A stretch of 64,000 nucleotides of DNA from assembly GCF_000313935.1 (NCBI RefSeq), contig NZ_AMSS01000088.1, forward strand, positions 1 through 64,000. Direction: 5' to 3'. Shown here piece after piece: positions 7,592 to 17,642 of this stretch. A program made the position numbers and the translations under genes. Each line of letters opens with the position of its first letter. Position 1 is the first letter of the stretch. The notes under the pieces were generated by a model. That model saw only the letters and a program-made list of their open reading frames with translations. It did no database searches and was not told where the DNA came from. The DNA comes from Acinetobacter sp. WC-141. Its GTDB lineage: Bacteria > Pseudomonadota > Gammaproteobacteria > Pseudomonadales > Moraxellaceae.

Positions 7592-9699
7592 GAAACTCTT
7601 TATTATCTAAAAAGTTAAAACGTACTGAAACGCGTTTACTCATTATTGATGACAACCAGCTACGTTATAACCAGATTTTAAATTTATTATTGGGGAATAA
7701 TTATCAAGTCCACGCTTTACTACTTGATGATCTAAAAAGTTTCGAAAAACAGTTAAATACGCCTTGGGATGCTATTATTTTTGGTCGTGCTTATGACCTA
7801 AAAATTGAACAAACCCTCTCCCTCATTCAAGCATCTGAGCAGCCACATTTACCTGTTTTATTATTGCAACCTGAAGATTATCAACCTCAGCAATATCAAG
7901 CGTACATTCATAAAGGTATTTATGATGTAGTTCCATTAGAACCACTAGATTATTTTTATATCACGCTTATTCGGACCTTGTCGTATAGCCACTTATTGCA
8001 GACCGAACAACGTCTGACCAATGAACTAGAGACTATTCATTCTCATACACAAACATTGGTCAATAACAGTCATAAAGCAGTTGCCCTTTTTCAAGAAGGT
8101 ATGCACGTTAAGGCAAACACAGAATATCTCAACCTTTTTGGCTTTAAACAAGAAGAAGAGATTATTGGCCTGCCTATTTTAGATGTGTTACAACCCAATG
8201 ATTTAAATATTTTTAAACAAAGATTTAAGAAAATTTCATTAGGTCAATTTGATCAGGCACGTTTTGAAATTCAAAGCCAACATGTAGCCATTTCAGGCAA
8301 TAATGCTTTAAAACTTGAATTTATTCCGAGTCAGGAAGAAGACGCCGTACAGTTAACCATTGACTATCAACTGGATTTACAAGCACCTGCAAATACAGTT
8401 TTTTCTGAAAAGAGTTACGGATCCGTTACACCTTGGCAACAGATTAATCGACAGCTATCAACCCACCCTGCTCAAGCGAATGCATTGGTTTTATTTAGAT
8501 TAAGTCAGTGCCCAGAACGTGTATTTCAACTCGATTGGCAAACTCCTGCACAATATTTTAATCAGCTGCAAAGTTTCCTGAAAGAACAAACGCAAATGCC
8601 GATTTTCAATCTTGAACTTGGGGCATATCTTGGGGTTTTGCAAGCCGAAAACAGTACAGTCCTTAACTCCCAATTGGCTAGTCTGCAAAGTTTGCAAAAA
8701 GAGCATTTATTAACGATTGATGAGCTTAATTATTCAGTACAATTCAAACTCAGTTATGCTGAAATTAGTGAACCTTTAAATGAAGCTAGCTTTGCAGAGC
8801 TTCTTGATCAAACAAATCAGCAAGAGCTACCTAAGGCGAAGTCAGACATTGAGTTAGTACCAACCATCGATATTATTTCTTCTGAACCGACCAGCTCTTC
8901 TATCTCACTTGATCTTACCCTTCAACATGTCGATGCCCCTGTGCAATCATCGCTATTGCAGCAGTTAAAGCAACAGCTAGCTCGGGGTGAAATTCATTTA
9001 AAATATCAGCAGATTTATGATAAGCATGATCAAGACACTCATAACTATGAAGTAACTAGTGGCTTTATTGCAGATGAACAGTGGCATGATTTAAACGATT
9101 TAGCTGCATTAAGAGATGATAGTGAACTTTCAATTCAATTAGACCGTTGGGTTTTGGTAGAGGCTTGCAAGCAACTACATAATTTCATTACGCAGTACCC
9201 GAAAGCTAAACTCATTATTAACTTGAATATTGATATCTTACTCAAAGATAAAACATTCCCTGAGCTCATTTCGAAATTACTCACTATTATTGGGAGTAAG
9301 CAAGAAAGCCCGTTGATTTTGCAATTTTCAGAGCAGGCGATTCAGCCACATCTTTCAATTGTTCAGCAACACATAACCCGCCTACGTCAACACGGGGCGG
9401 AAATTTCAATTCGAGATTTCACCTCTTCACTTTATAGCGAATCGATATTGCAACAGCTTGATGTTCAATATTTAAAATTGCAATTGAAGAAGACAGAGCT
9501 ATTAAACTCAGAAGATGGGTTAGCGCAACTACAAGAAAAGATTTTGAACTATCTGGCTGTAAAACCTGTAGGGATTTTACTTGCTGATCTTAATGATATG
9601 AACTTATTTGCTAACGCTTGGAATGTAGAAGCACGTTTCTTACAAGGTCGTTATTTCCAGAAAAGGCTTGATCGATTAACAGACGTACAAGACCAATAA
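7588..9699 (+). CDS. FimX-like REC-PAS-GGDEF-EAL protein with degenerate catalytic motifs
   Basis: Order of parts: receiver-like domain (about 12-125) with DD near the start but no Asp at the phosphoacceptor position (IIFGRAYD); PAS (about 145-255, LFQEGMHVKANTEYLNLFGF); a poorly conserved GGDEF-like stretch with no GGDEF motif (about 285-400); low-complexity linker; EAL-type barrel (about 445-700). In the barrel EAL is EVT (Glu488), DDFGTGYS is RDFTSSLYS, and the metal-binding Asp pair is absent. This is the pattern of FimX, a c-di-GMP receptor for type IV pili, not a phosphodiesterase. GTG 7588 overlaps the upstream TGA (GTGA) and has GGGAAG 7 nt before it; ATG 7573 is the alternative. Confidence 0.8.
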   Translation: MRNSLLSKKLKRTETRLLIIDDNQLRYNQILNLLLGNNYQVHALLLDDLKSFEKQLNTPWDAIIFGRAYDLKIEQTLSLIQASEQPHLPVLLLQPEDYQPQQYQAYIHKGIYDVVPLEPLDYFYITLIRTLSYSHLLQTEQRLTNELETIHSHTQTLVNNSHKAVALFQEGMHVKANTEYLNLFGFKQEEEIIGLPILDVLQPNDLNIFKQRFKKISLGQFDQARFEIQSQHVAISGNNALKLEFIPSQEEDAVQLTIDYQLDLQAPANTVFSEKSYGSVTPWQQINRQLSTHPAQANALVLFRLSQCPERVFQLDWQTPAQYFNQLQSFLKEQTQMPIFNLELGAYLGVLQAENSTVLNSQLASLQSLQKEHLLTIDELNYSVQFKLSYAEISEPLNEASFAELLDQTNQQELPKAKSDIELVPTIDIISSEPTSSSISLDLTLQHVDAPVQSSLLQQLKQQLARGEIHLKYQQIYDKHDQDTHNYEVTSGFIADEQWHDLNDLAALRDDSELSIQLDRWVLVEACKQLHNFITQYPKAKLIINLNIDILLKDKTFPELISKLLTIIGSKQESPLILQFSEQAIQPHLSIVQQHITRLRQHGAEISIRDFTSSLYSESILQQLDVQYLKLQLKKTELLNSEDGLAQLQEKILNYLAVKPVGILLADLNDMNLFANAWNVEARFLQGRYFQKRLDRLTDVQDQ

Positions 9700-9746
9700 T
9701 GGTCTTGTCGTTCACAAACAAAAAACGGGCATAAAGCCCGTTTTTT
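9687..9746. terminator. Two hairpins between the FimX-like gene and rpmE
   Basis: ACGGGC-ATAAA-GCCCGT with A- and T-runs on either side (9721-9746) is a bidirectional terminator for these convergent genes. Just before it, ACAAGACCA-ATAA-TGGTCTTGT forms a perfect 9-bp stem whose loop holds the stop codon of the FimX-like gene. Confidence 0.85.
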
Positions 9747-9762
9747 GTTTCGTTTTGCAGTA

Positions 9763-9987
9763 TTAACGCTTGATAGAGCGAGACATACCAGAAAAACGTT
9801 GTTTGAATTTGTCGATACGACCACCAGTGTCTACATTCTTTTGCTTACCAGTATAGAATGGGTGGCAAGCTGAACATACGTCAAGGTAGATAGTGTCTTT
9901 ACCTAAAGCAGAACGAGTTTCGATTACGTTACCGCAAGAACAAGTTGCTACTAATGTTGCATATTTTGGGTGAATATCGGCGCGCAT
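9763..9987 (-). CDS. rpmE: 50S ribosomal protein L31, zinc-binding form
   Basis: The 74-residue protein carries the zinc-ligand cysteines of the C+ form at 16, 18, 38 and 41 ([19 protein letters not shown]). L31 bridges the 50S and 30S subunits. ACTCCTAATT (minus: GGAGT) lies just upstream as ribosome site. Stand-alone gene between terminator and a 190-bp upstream gap. A zinc-free paralog, common in bacteria, is not in the window. Confidence 0.97.
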   Translation of the reverse strand: MRADIHPKYATLVATCSCGNVIETRSALGKDTIYLDVCSACHPFYTGKQKNVDTGGRIDKFKQRFSGMSRSIKR

Positions 9988-10180
9988 CGTCGATTACTCC
10001 TAATTAGAAAGGCTTAAGCTGTCATCGCAATTGATCACTCTCAATGTAAATCGAGGAAAGCTCAAAATGAGCAGATCAACACCACAACAGACCATTCTTT
10101 TGGCCCACCGAAACCTCTAGGGTTAGAGCTAAGCACAACAAGTGGACAACATTATACGTCAAATAATTTATTTTTGCGAA

Positions 10181-11146
10181 TTAATCTTTAGATTTAGCCC
10201 AGTAATTTGCAATTACCCCGCAAACCATTAATTGGATTTGATGAAAGATCATAATAGGTAACACAATCATGCCTAAAGGCTGGCCAATAAATAAAATTTG
10301 CGCCATTGGCACGCCACTTGCCAATGTCTTTTTTGAACTACAAAAGAAAACCGTGACTTGATCTGCGCGGTTAAATCCTAAAGCACGAGGCAGATACAGT
10401 GCTAATAGCATAATGATGGTTAATAGAACTGAACAAGCAACTGTTAGAATGAGTAAGGTTTTCCAGCTCACCTGATGCCAAAGCCCTGCGACCACTGCCC
10501 CACTGAAAGCTCCATACACCACCATCAAAATTGAGCCTTGATCGAATGCCTTAACAATACTTGGAACTTTTGCCATATAAGGAAAAATATAAGGACGTAA
10601 TATCTGCCCTAAAATAAATGGCACTAACAGCAACAATGTAATTTGTATAATTGAAGCAGTCGGGTCAAACCCATGTTGGCTTTGGCCTAAAATAAAAAAG
10701 CTGACCAACACTGGTGTAATAAACATACCAATCAAGTTTGAAAAAGATGCACTACAGACCGCTCCAGCCACATTCCCTTTTGCAACTGATGTAAATGCAA
10801 TAGAAGATTGAACCGTAGAGGGTAAAAAGCACATAAACAAAAAACCCCAATATAGCTGCTGACCTAATAGAGGTAACAGAATCGGTTTAGCTAACAAACC
10901 AATCACGGGGAAAACAAAAAAAGTAAATGCGAAGACAAGTAAATGCATTTTCCAATGCAAAATGCCTTCAATTACAGCCTCACGGGACAGCTTCGCACCA
11001 TGTAAAAAGAATAAAATTGCAATCGCGACAGTAGTCAGTGTATTGAAATATTGCGCTGCTTGACCACTGACTGGAAAAAATGTTGCTAGTAATACCATTC
11101 CAACTAACAAAATTGTAAATCGATCAAGTGCCAATAACTTCAACAT
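10181..11146 (-). CDS. YfeH-like SBF/BASS-family transporter
   Basis: A 321-residue membrane protein with about ten hydrophobic segments, LFFLHGAKLS near residue 47, CFLPSTVQSSIAFTSVAKGN near 108 and FFCSSKKTLASGVP near 265, all marks of the YfeH branch of the bile acid:sodium symporter superfamily. The substrate of this branch is not firmly known. ATG 11146 has AGGAT 7 nt upstream and is preferred to GTG 11152. Apparently monocistronic, downstream of the gloA terminator. Confidence 0.85.
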   Translation of the reverse strand: MLKLLALDRFTILLVGMVLLATFFPVSGQAAQYFNTLTTVAIAILFFLHGAKLSREAVIEGILHWKMHLLVFAFTFFVFPVIGLLAKPILLPLLGQQLYWGFLFMCFLPSTVQSSIAFTSVAKGNVAGAVCSASFSNLIGMFITPVLVSFFILGQSQHGFDPTASIIQITLLLLVPFILGQILRPYIFPYMAKVPSIVKAFDQGSILMVVYGAFSGAVVAGLWHQVSWKTLLILTVACSVLLTIIMLLALYLPRALGFNRADQVTVFFCSSKKTLASGVPMAQILFIGQPLGMIVLPIMIFHQIQLMVCGVIANYWAKSKD

Positions 11147-11182
11147 AGCCACATCCTATGATTATTTTAGATAAATAAAAAA

Positions 11183-11229
11183 CCCAGTTGATAAATTGAC
11201 CATTTGGTCAAGCGTTCATCATACTGGGC
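11183..11229 (-). terminator. Branched terminator after gloA
   Basis: On the minus strand CCCAGTATGAT pairs with ATCAACTGGG, enclosing a second stem TTGACC-AAAT-GGTCAA; six T follow. This is an intrinsic terminator of unusual length (about 47 nt) about 60 bp after the gloA stop. Confidence 0.8.
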
Positions 11230-11285
11230 TAAAAAAATAAAGCTAGACTTTTAAGACCTAAATCTTAAAGCGTCATAGTCAATTT

Positions 11286-11687
11286 TTAGTTATTTGTCGC
11301 ATTAGCATCTTGTTGAATCAATTCGACTTTATAACCATCTGGATCTTCAACAAATGCGATAACGGTAACACCACCTTTCATTGGACCCGCTTCACGCACC
11401 ACTTTACCGCCACGTGCTTTAATTTCTTCACACGCTTTATAGGCATCGTCAACACCAATAGCAATATGACCATAGGCATTGCCTAACTCATAACTTGATG
11501 TATCCCAGTTATGGGTAAGTTCAAGCACAGTATTGGTTTCTTCATCACCATAACCAACAAATGCCAGTGTAAAGCGCCCTTCTTCATAATCGCGCTTACG
11601 AAGTAACTTCATTCCTAATACTTCGGTATAGAACTTTAAAGATTGTTCTAAATTGCCTACTCGCAACATTGTATGAAGCATTCGCAT
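11286..11687 (-). CDS. gloA: Lactoylglutathione lyase (glyoxalase I)
   Basis: Converts the hemithioacetal of methylglyoxal and glutathione to S-lactoylglutathione in the cytosol. The 133-residue protein has the four metal ligands of the Ni-dependent bacterial enzyme at His5, Glu56, His74 and Glu122, and [15 protein letters not shown] and [12 protein letters not shown]. It starts 2 nt after the ampG stop, so the two are co-transcribed; the link is not obviously functional. Confidence 0.96.
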   Translation of the reverse strand: MRMLHTMLRVGNLEQSLKFYTEVLGMKLLRKRDYEEGRFTLAFVGYGDEETNTVLELTHNWDTSSYELGNAYGHIAIGVDDAYKACEEIKARGGKVVREAGPMKGGVTVIAFVEDPDGYKVELIQQDANATNN

Positions 11688-11689
11688 GT

Positions 11690-13876
11690 TTATTCACCTG
11701 CCTTTTCTGATTCATGAGTTTGATGATCTTTTAAAAGTTTTCCAACCCAAACCACTAAAATTAAGATTGGAATACCAATAAGAGTGGTCATCAAAAAGAA
11801 CTTTGGATAACCAATATTACTCACTATGGTACCTGAATATCCACCCAAAAGTTTTGGAGTAAGCGTCATGAGTGAACTAAAGATCGCATATTGAACAGCT
11901 GTAAATGAAACACTCGTTAAACTTGAAAGGAATGCAATAAATGCTGCGCCAGCTAAGCCAGAAGCCAAGTTGTCGACAATAATGGCAAAATAAAGCCATA
12001 AAGAACTATATGGTTTAATCACCTTACCACTGATTTCAACAGATTGACCAGAGAGTGGATCAATATAAGGGAGCGGCTCAATATTCACATCTAATTCACT
12101 TGTCGCTTTTAGATTGGAGCTAACCGCATAAGGATGAGTTGCAGAAAGTATTTTCTGTTCGCCCTCTATTACAGCTACATCAAGCTCTTTACTCTTCGAT
12201 GCCACTAATTTTTTCGCATCAATGGTTGCACTGAAAACACCTTTTTGATCAGACATTTTTGCATCAAAATTTTGTCCATCAAGACTAATTATGATTTTTT
12301 GTGCAGGAGTTAAAGCTTGCCCAAAGTATTGGCCTCGAACCACAACACTTCCCTCCCCCTCTTTAAGTGAAACCTGATCATTGCCCATGACAGGTAAAAT
12401 TTGTAGAGGTGATTTTGCTAATTCAGTGGTCAGTAATGGCTGAGTACGTATGACAGGTAGCACACTAGTTTGTGCAGCATAAGCAGCTTTTACTTCAATT
12501 TGTTTTGTTCCACTAAAAGCAGAACTTGGAACTTCTAATTTCCATAATCCCACTTCATCTGGTTTAACTTGATAATTTTGACCGCCAACTTTTACATCAA
12601 CCATATCTAATGGCTGACCAGATTTTACTAGACCAATGAAAATTAAATTCGTAGAACTTGCCAAAACTGCACCCACAAACATAAGCTTCATAATGTTTAT
12701 GCGCTGTGCTAAAAGACCGCCTAAGAACCCACCAACTAGGCTAAATAAAACACCATAGATTTTGACTGCTTCGGCAATTTCTTCTTTACTAAAATTCAGG
12801 TCTTGGTAAAACACATTGGAAATGACACCGGCAATAATGTCTGAAATACGGAAAAAACCAATGAGAAGTAATAAGACTAATGCGAGTTTGACGCCATAAC
12901 GTTTAAAGAAATCTAAAATTGGTGCAATCCATGTTTCTTTAGCCATTTGTTGGTTAACTACTCCAAATTTAACCAGTAAATAACCCACAAAAATGGCACA
13001 AGCTGTGGCCGTTAAAAATCTTAAAGCTTCTAAACCAAATAATGCTGCGTTGTCTTTTATATTTCCAGCTTGCGAAATTGCCTCTGTTATCTGTCCAGAA
13101 TAAATATAGGTGACTACAAATGAAATAACGGCAACAAAAAATACGAAAACCAAGCGGTAGTAATCACTACTCTTATAGTTTTTATAAACACGATTTACCT
13201 GAGGTTCACGAATGAGCAAAGTCGTTACAATACCGACTAACATAACCGCTGCCATGGTTAAATAAGTCATTTTCCAAGCTTCGTAAATGTAATTACCTTT
13301 AGCCGTCCCCAAATATGCAGCTAGAAATAGTGCTCCTGCTCCAGCCACAATCATTCCGATTCGATAACCAGCATTATAGGTAGATGCCAACACTGTTTGC
13401 ATTTCTGTTTCTGCTAATTCAATACGGTAGGCATCAATCACAATATCTTGGGTTGCTGCTGAAAAACCAAGCAACACCGCACCCACTGCCATTTGAACAA
13501 GATAACTCTGTCCTAAAGCAGGATCAGAAAAAGCCATGATACAAATAGCAAGAACAATCAAACACTGTGCAATTAACAACCAAGCACGTCTTCGACCTAA
13601 CATTTTGGTTAAAACAGGTACAGGTAACTCATCAATGAGAGGAGCCCAAACAAACTTAAAAGAGTAACCTAGAGCCGCCCAACTAAAAAAAGTGACTGCA
13701 CTTTTATCAATACCCGCCTCTCCAAGCCATAAAGAAAGACTAGAGAAAATTAATAAAATTGGAATTCCGGCAGAAAAACCAAGAAACAGCATAATTAATG
13801 CACGGCGATCTAAAAATGCTTTAAAAGCAGAGACCCAACCCGAAGCTTGTGTGGTCATTCGTTTTTTATTTTCCAT
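11690..13876 (-). CDS. ampG: AmpG-type muropeptide permease with extra periplasmic domain
   Basis: An MFS transporter importing anhydromuropeptides for cell-wall recycling. The N-terminal half is standard Amp[49 protein letters not shown]. At 728 residues it is far longer than the roughly 490 of E. coli AmpG. The excess is mostly residues about 418-622, a hydrophilic, beta-rich stretch of Ig-like character ([20 protein letters not shown]) between two membrane segments, so presumably periplasmic. First gene of ampG-gloA. In beta-lactamase-bearing relatives this protein feeds ampC induction, but no ampR is here. Confidence 0.88.
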   Translation of the reverse strand: MENKKRMTTQASGWVSAFKAFLDRRALIMLFLGFSAGIPILLIFSSLSLWLGEAGIDKSAVTFFSWAALGYSFKFVWAPLIDELPVPVLTKMLGRRRAWLLIAQCLIVLAICIMAFSDPALGQSYLVQMAVGAVLLGFSAATQDIVIDAYRIELAETEMQTVLASTYNAGYRIGMIVAGAGALFLAAYLGTAKGNYIYEAWKMTYLTMAAVMLVGIVTTLLIREPQVNRVYKNYKSSDYYRLVFVFFVAVISFVVTYIYSGQITEAISQAGNIKDNAALFGLEALRFLTATACAIFVGYLLVKFGVVNQQMAKETWIAPILDFFKRYGVKLALVLLLLIGFFRISDIIAGVISNVFYQDLNFSKEEIAEAVKIYGVLFSLVGGFLGGLLAQRINIMKLMFVGAVLASSTNLIFIGLVKSGQPLDMVDVKVGGQNYQVKPDEVGLWKLEVPSSAFSGTKQIEVKAAYAAQTSVLPVIRTQPLLTTELAKSPLQILPVMGNDQVSLKEGEGSVVVRGQYFGQALTPAQKIIISLDGQNFDAKMSDQKGVFSATIDAKKLVASKSKELDVAVIEGEQKILSATHPYAVSSNLKATSELDVNIEPLPYIDPLSGQSVEISGKVIKPYSSLWLYFAIIVDNLASGLAGAAFIAFLSSLTSVSFTAVQYAIFSSLMTLTPKLLGGYSGTIVSNIGYPKFFLMTTLIGIPILILVVWVGKLLKDHQTHESEKAGE

Positions 13877-14041
13877 AAATTGTAAATGTGCCTATTCAAA
13901 CCCTTCTTACAATTGCTTTCAAGATTCTTTATGCAAACATTTTTGTTTTGGCGATAAAAACCGCAAGTTTGCTTGATATTTTATGCTAAACCTGTATACC
14001 TTTAGGCTTCAAACTTCGTTTTCTTTTGCTGGATATCAACA

Positions 14042-16660
14042 GTGACACAAAAACTTGATCAAGTGACTATTTCAACTTTATCACTCGCTAAAACAACCAC
14101 CACAAACGTCACAGTAAATGCATTTCCTTCAGCTTTTGAGCAACCTGATATAAAAATGACCTTAGATAAGACCGTTTTAAAACCCGAACAACTTACACAT
14201 ATCCCAGATTTTGAAAAAATTCCAGCTTCAACCAAACGCATCAAACCTCTTAATAACTTTTTAGGTCAAGATCGTGCCAAAGCATCTGTAGAGGCAGGAA
14301 TTTCGTTGCCCTACTCAGGCTATAACATTTTTGCAGTAGGAACTGCTGGTTTAGGCAAACGTACCATGATCAAACGTTTGTTACAGCAGCACGCCAAAAC
14401 AATGCCAACGCCTGATGATTGGGTGTATGTCTATAATTTCAAACAAGCACGTCAACCTATTGCCCTACGTTTCCCAGCAGGTCAAGGGACTAAGTTTCAG
14501 CAAGCACATGAACAAACTTGGCAAATTATTTTAAAACAACTTGAACGCCGTTTTAGTGCAGAAACTTATCATAACCGTATTGAACGGATCCGTCAGGAAA
14601 CAGGTGATGTACAACAGCAAGCACTTGTTGAACTGACCAAAGAAGGTGAAGAACTCGACTTAAAACTCATTTCCCGTAATGAGAAACATGGTTTTGTGCC
14701 AGTACAAGTCAAAGATGATCAAGTTCAAGAACTTACCCAAAACGATATTGATGCGTTAAATAGTAAACAACGCGCTGAAATTGCGGCCAATATTCGCTAT
14801 ATGGATAAAAAGCTGGATCGCCTTGGTCTACATTTAGGTGATTTAGAAGATGATGCACGTGACAAAGTGTCTGTGTTAAATCGAGATATTGCAACGCAAG
14901 TCGTTATGCCAAGAATGGATCTTATTTTAAATAAATACGGTCAGGTTAAAGGACTCGAAGACTACTTAAAACAATATGCGCAAGATATTATTGATAATGT
15001 AGAACTGATTTTAGAACAAGAAGAAGATGATTATGCTCCTTCAATGTTCAATCGTGTTCCTGCACGTTATCAAGCCAATGTCATTGTTGCAAATAAACCA
15101 AATAGCGGTGCTCCTGTTATTTTTGAAGACTTTCCAACACACTATAATTTACTCGGTCACGTTGAACAGCTCACCCATAACGGCACAATTACCACAGATT
15201 TCACCTTGATTCGTCCTGGTTCATTGCATCAAGCCAATGGTGGCTTTTTAATGCTTGAAGCTGAGCAGCTATTAGAACAACCCTATGCTTGGCAAGGTTT
15301 AAAACGTGCGCTTAAATCTGGGCAGCTTAGATTATCGTCACTCGAACATATGCTGACTTTAACAGGTAGCATTTCGATTGAACCTGCTGCAATTCCGCTC
15401 GACATTAAAGTGATCTTAATGGCTGAACCTGAAATTTATTATGAAATTTTAGAGGTTGAGCCGGAACTTGGTAGTGTCTTTAAAATTCGTGCAGATTTTA
15501 CCGATACACTTCAACGCAATGAAGCAAATGAACAGGCTTATATGCAGTTGATTGCTGACTACGTACAAGCCGATAAATTATTACCATTTGATCGTAGCGC
15601 TTTAGCAGCTTTATTAACTGATTCTAGCCGCCAAGCTGAAGATCAAAGCTCATTATCATTACATGCCTCTACTCTAGGTGACCTCATTCGGGAAGCACAT
15701 CACCATGCGTTTAAAGCCGATGATAAGATTGTCACTGAACAGCATATCAACCTAGCTCTACAACATCGACAATACCGCTTAGGCTATTTGAGAGAGTTAT
15801 ATTGGCAAGATCTTTCACGTGGCACGCAATTAATCGAAACGTCAGGATACCGTTTAGGTCAGATCAATGCCCTTTCCGTTATTCATTATGCAGATGTTGA
15901 GTTTGGTCTGCCTTCACGTTTGACAGCCTCTGTTTATCAAGGTGGCGGTGATATTCTTGATATTGAACGTAGTGTAGAGCTTGGTGGTTCACTTCACGCG
16001 AAAGGCGTGTTGCTCATGTCTAGCTTTTTGAAAGCTCACTTTGGCCGTCAACAGATTTTGCACTTCTCTGCTGCACTTGCATTTGAACAAAGCTATGGTC
16101 AAGTCGATGGTGATAGTGCAACTGTTGCTGAGCTTTCAGCGTTGATTTCTGCGATTAGCCAGATACCAATTGATCAATCATGGGCAATTACCGGCTCTAT
16201 GAACCAGTTAGGACAAGTTCAGCCAATTGGTGGTGTAAATGCAAAAATTGAAGGTTTTTATGATGCATGTAAGCTACAAGGTTTGACTGGTAAGCAAGGT
16301 GTTATTATTCCTCGTCAAAACATGCAGCATTTAATGTTACGTCAGGATGTGATTGAGGCTGTTCGCAGTGGTCAATTCCATATCCATGCGATTGATACGA
16401 TCGATCAGGCACTTGAAATTTTAATGGCTCGTCCGGTTGGTACACTCGATAAGAAGGGTAAATACAGTAAAAATTCAATTTATGCGGCAGTGATGGAACA
16501 ACTTGAATATTGGCAAGCCATTGAAGATGGTGCTGAAATTGAAGAAGAGCCAAAGAAGAAAAAGAAAAATAAGAAGAAAATTAAAAAGCATGAAGAACTT
16601 ACTGCTGACGATCTGCCACAAGAAAATGCAGAAGAAGTTGCCACATTAAAACAGAAGTAA
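14042..16660 (+). CDS. LonB-type ATP-dependent protease (YcbZ/AAA_32 family)
   Basis: An 872-residue protein, not classical Lon since it lacks the LAN N-domain. Residues about 60-115 include the P-loop-like GTAGLGKRT (Lys106); an AAA_32-type insertion with coiled coil follows, then GGFLMLEAEQLLEQP (Walker B region, about 395-410), and a C-terminal Lon proteolytic domain. The catalytic dyad is Ser692 (DGDSAT) and Lys735 (NAKIEGF), 43 residues apart as in Lon. The tail beyond 840 is Lys/Glu rich. The start is GTG. Promoter-like TTGCTT/TATGCT lies near 13970-13990. Substrates unknown. Confidence 0.9.
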   Translation: MTQKLDQVTISTLSLAKTTTTNVTVNAFPSAFEQPDIKMTLDKTVLKPEQLTHIPDFEKIPASTKRIKPLNNFLGQDRAKASVEAGISLPYSGYNIFAVGTAGLGKRTMIKRLLQQHAKTMPTPDDWVYVYNFKQARQPIALRFPAGQGTKFQQAHEQTWQIILKQLERRFSAETYHNRIERIRQETGDVQQQALVELTKEGEELDLKLISRNEKHGFVPVQVKDDQVQELTQNDIDALNSKQRAEIAANIRYMDKKLDRLGLHLGDLEDDARDKVSVLNRDIATQVVMPRMDLILNKYGQVKGLEDYLKQYAQDIIDNVELILEQEEDDYAPSMFNRVPARYQANVIVANKPNSGAPVIFEDFPTHYNLLGHVEQLTHNGTITTDFTLIRPGSLHQANGGFLMLEAEQLLEQPYAWQGLKRALKSGQLRLSSLEHMLTLTGSISIEPAAIPLDIKVILMAEPEIYYEILEVEPELGSVFKIRADFTDTLQRNEANEQAYMQLIADYVQADKLLPFDRSALAALLTDSSRQAEDQSSLSLHASTLGDLIREAHHHAFKADDKIVTEQHINLALQHRQYRLGYLRELYWQDLSRGTQLIETSGYRLGQINALSVIHYADVEFGLPSRLTASVYQGGGDILDIERSVELGGSLHAKGVLLMSSFLKAHFGRQQILHFSAALAFEQSYGQVDGDSATVAELSALISAISQIPIDQSWAITGSMNQLGQVQPIGGVNAKIEGFYDACKLQGLTGKQGVIIPRQNMQHLMLRQDVIEAVRSGQFHIHAIDTIDQALEILMARPVGTLDKKGKYSKNSIYAAVMEQLEYWQAIEDGAEIEEEPKKKKKNKKKIKKHEELTADDLPQENAEEVATLKQK

Positions 16661-16663
16661 TAA

Positions 16664-16696
16664 AAAAAGGGCCTGTAAAATACAGGCCCTTTTTAC
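16664..16696. terminator. Bidirectional terminator between LonB-type gene and LysR gene
   Basis: AAAGGGCCTGTA and TACAGGCCCTTT form a 12-bp stem with a 3-nt loop and runs of A and T on either side, between convergent genes. Confidence 0.92.
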
Positions 16697-16712
16697 TTTT
16701 AGAGTGGCAAAA

Positions 16713-17642
16713 TTAACGAACGATCTGAATCGCTCGTCCCCCTGCTAACTGGCTAAAATATTGTTTAAGTGCCTCAACACAACGTTGAATTTTCATTGGT
16801 TGCTGTTCATGCTTCGCAATCTCAGCATACAATGTAAACGTTGGTAATTTCCAATCTGGCATGAGCTCAATTAAAGAACCATTTTTTAATTCTTTTTGAG
16901 CATCTAAATATAAAATTCGTGCAATACCATGCCCTTGCTGACATAAGGCTTTTGCAACTTGTAAATTATTACTCTGCAAACGGCTTTGCATTTCAATATT
17001 CAGTGTTTCACCTGTTTTTACATGTTGGAAATTGAAATGGCGCGAGTCATTCATGACATTAATCGGCAACAGTTCATGATCTCTTAAATCATTAGGATGC
17101 ACAATTGGACTAGACTGGTTCAAATAACTGGGAGAAGCTACCAAAATTTGGTCTACAAAAGCCATCGGAATGACAGAGCTACTCTCTTCTACCGGAGTAG
17201 AACTCATGCGTACTGCAATATCAATTCGCTCTTCAAGTAAATCGATATAACGATGCCCAACTTCGAAATGCACAGATAAACCGCGATGAGCAGACATCCA
17301 GTGAGATAATGCAGGAATGAGGTGTTGAACTGCTAAATCAGGAGTTGTTGCAATACGCAAATCCCCGATTAAGTCATCCCTCAATTCATTAATTCTGATT
17401 TTTCCCCTTTCAGCAGCCGCCAACATCTCTTGACAGCTTGAAAAAAAAGCCTGTCCGGCTTCTGTCAAACTCAGTTTACGAGTGGAGCGATGCAATAGAG
17501 TTACATCCATTTCATGCTCAAGCGAGCGTATTTGCTGGCTCACCGCACTTGTTGTAATTCCTAATTCACGTGCCGCACCACTAAATGAACTTTTTTCGAC
17601 CACACAAGCGAAAACACCCATCGCACGAAGCTGATCTAACAT
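16713..17642 (-). CDS. LysR-family transcriptional regulator
   Basis: 309 residues from the ATG at 17642, chosen because GAGGAAA sits 6-9 nt upstream; a TTG at 17654 in the same frame is less likely. The winged-helix domain is typical (FSGAARELGITTSAVSQQIRSLE, residues about 18-40), followed by a LysR substrate domain with DLAVQHLIPAL and RYIDLLEERIDIAVRM. It resembles the CrgA/DmlR-like branch. LysR proteins often control a divergent neighbour, but the next gene (nlpD) runs the same way, so the target is unknown. Confidence 0.9.
   Translation of the reverse strand: MLDQLRAMGVFACVVEKSSFSGAARELGITTSAVSQQIRSLEHEMDVTLLHRSTRKLSLTEAGQAFFSSCQEMLAAAERGKIRINELRDDLIGDLRIATTPDLAVQHLIPALSHWMSAHRGLSVHFEVGHRYIDLLEERIDIAVRMSSTPVEESSSVIPMAFVDQILVASPSYLNQSSPIVHPNDLRDHELLPINVMNDSRHFNFQHVKTGETLNIEMQSRLQSNNLQVAKALCQQGHGIARILYLDAQKELKNGSLIELMPDWKLPTFTLYAEIAKHEQQPMKIQRCVEALKQYFSQLAGGRAIQIVR

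Noticed and set aside
10305..10325. TGGCACG-N4-TTGC, a match to a sigma-54 promoter, also part of a 7-bp palindrome
   Set aside because: It lies on the antisense strand inside the YfeH-like gene, encoding a conserved protein stretch, with no gene downstream that it could serve.
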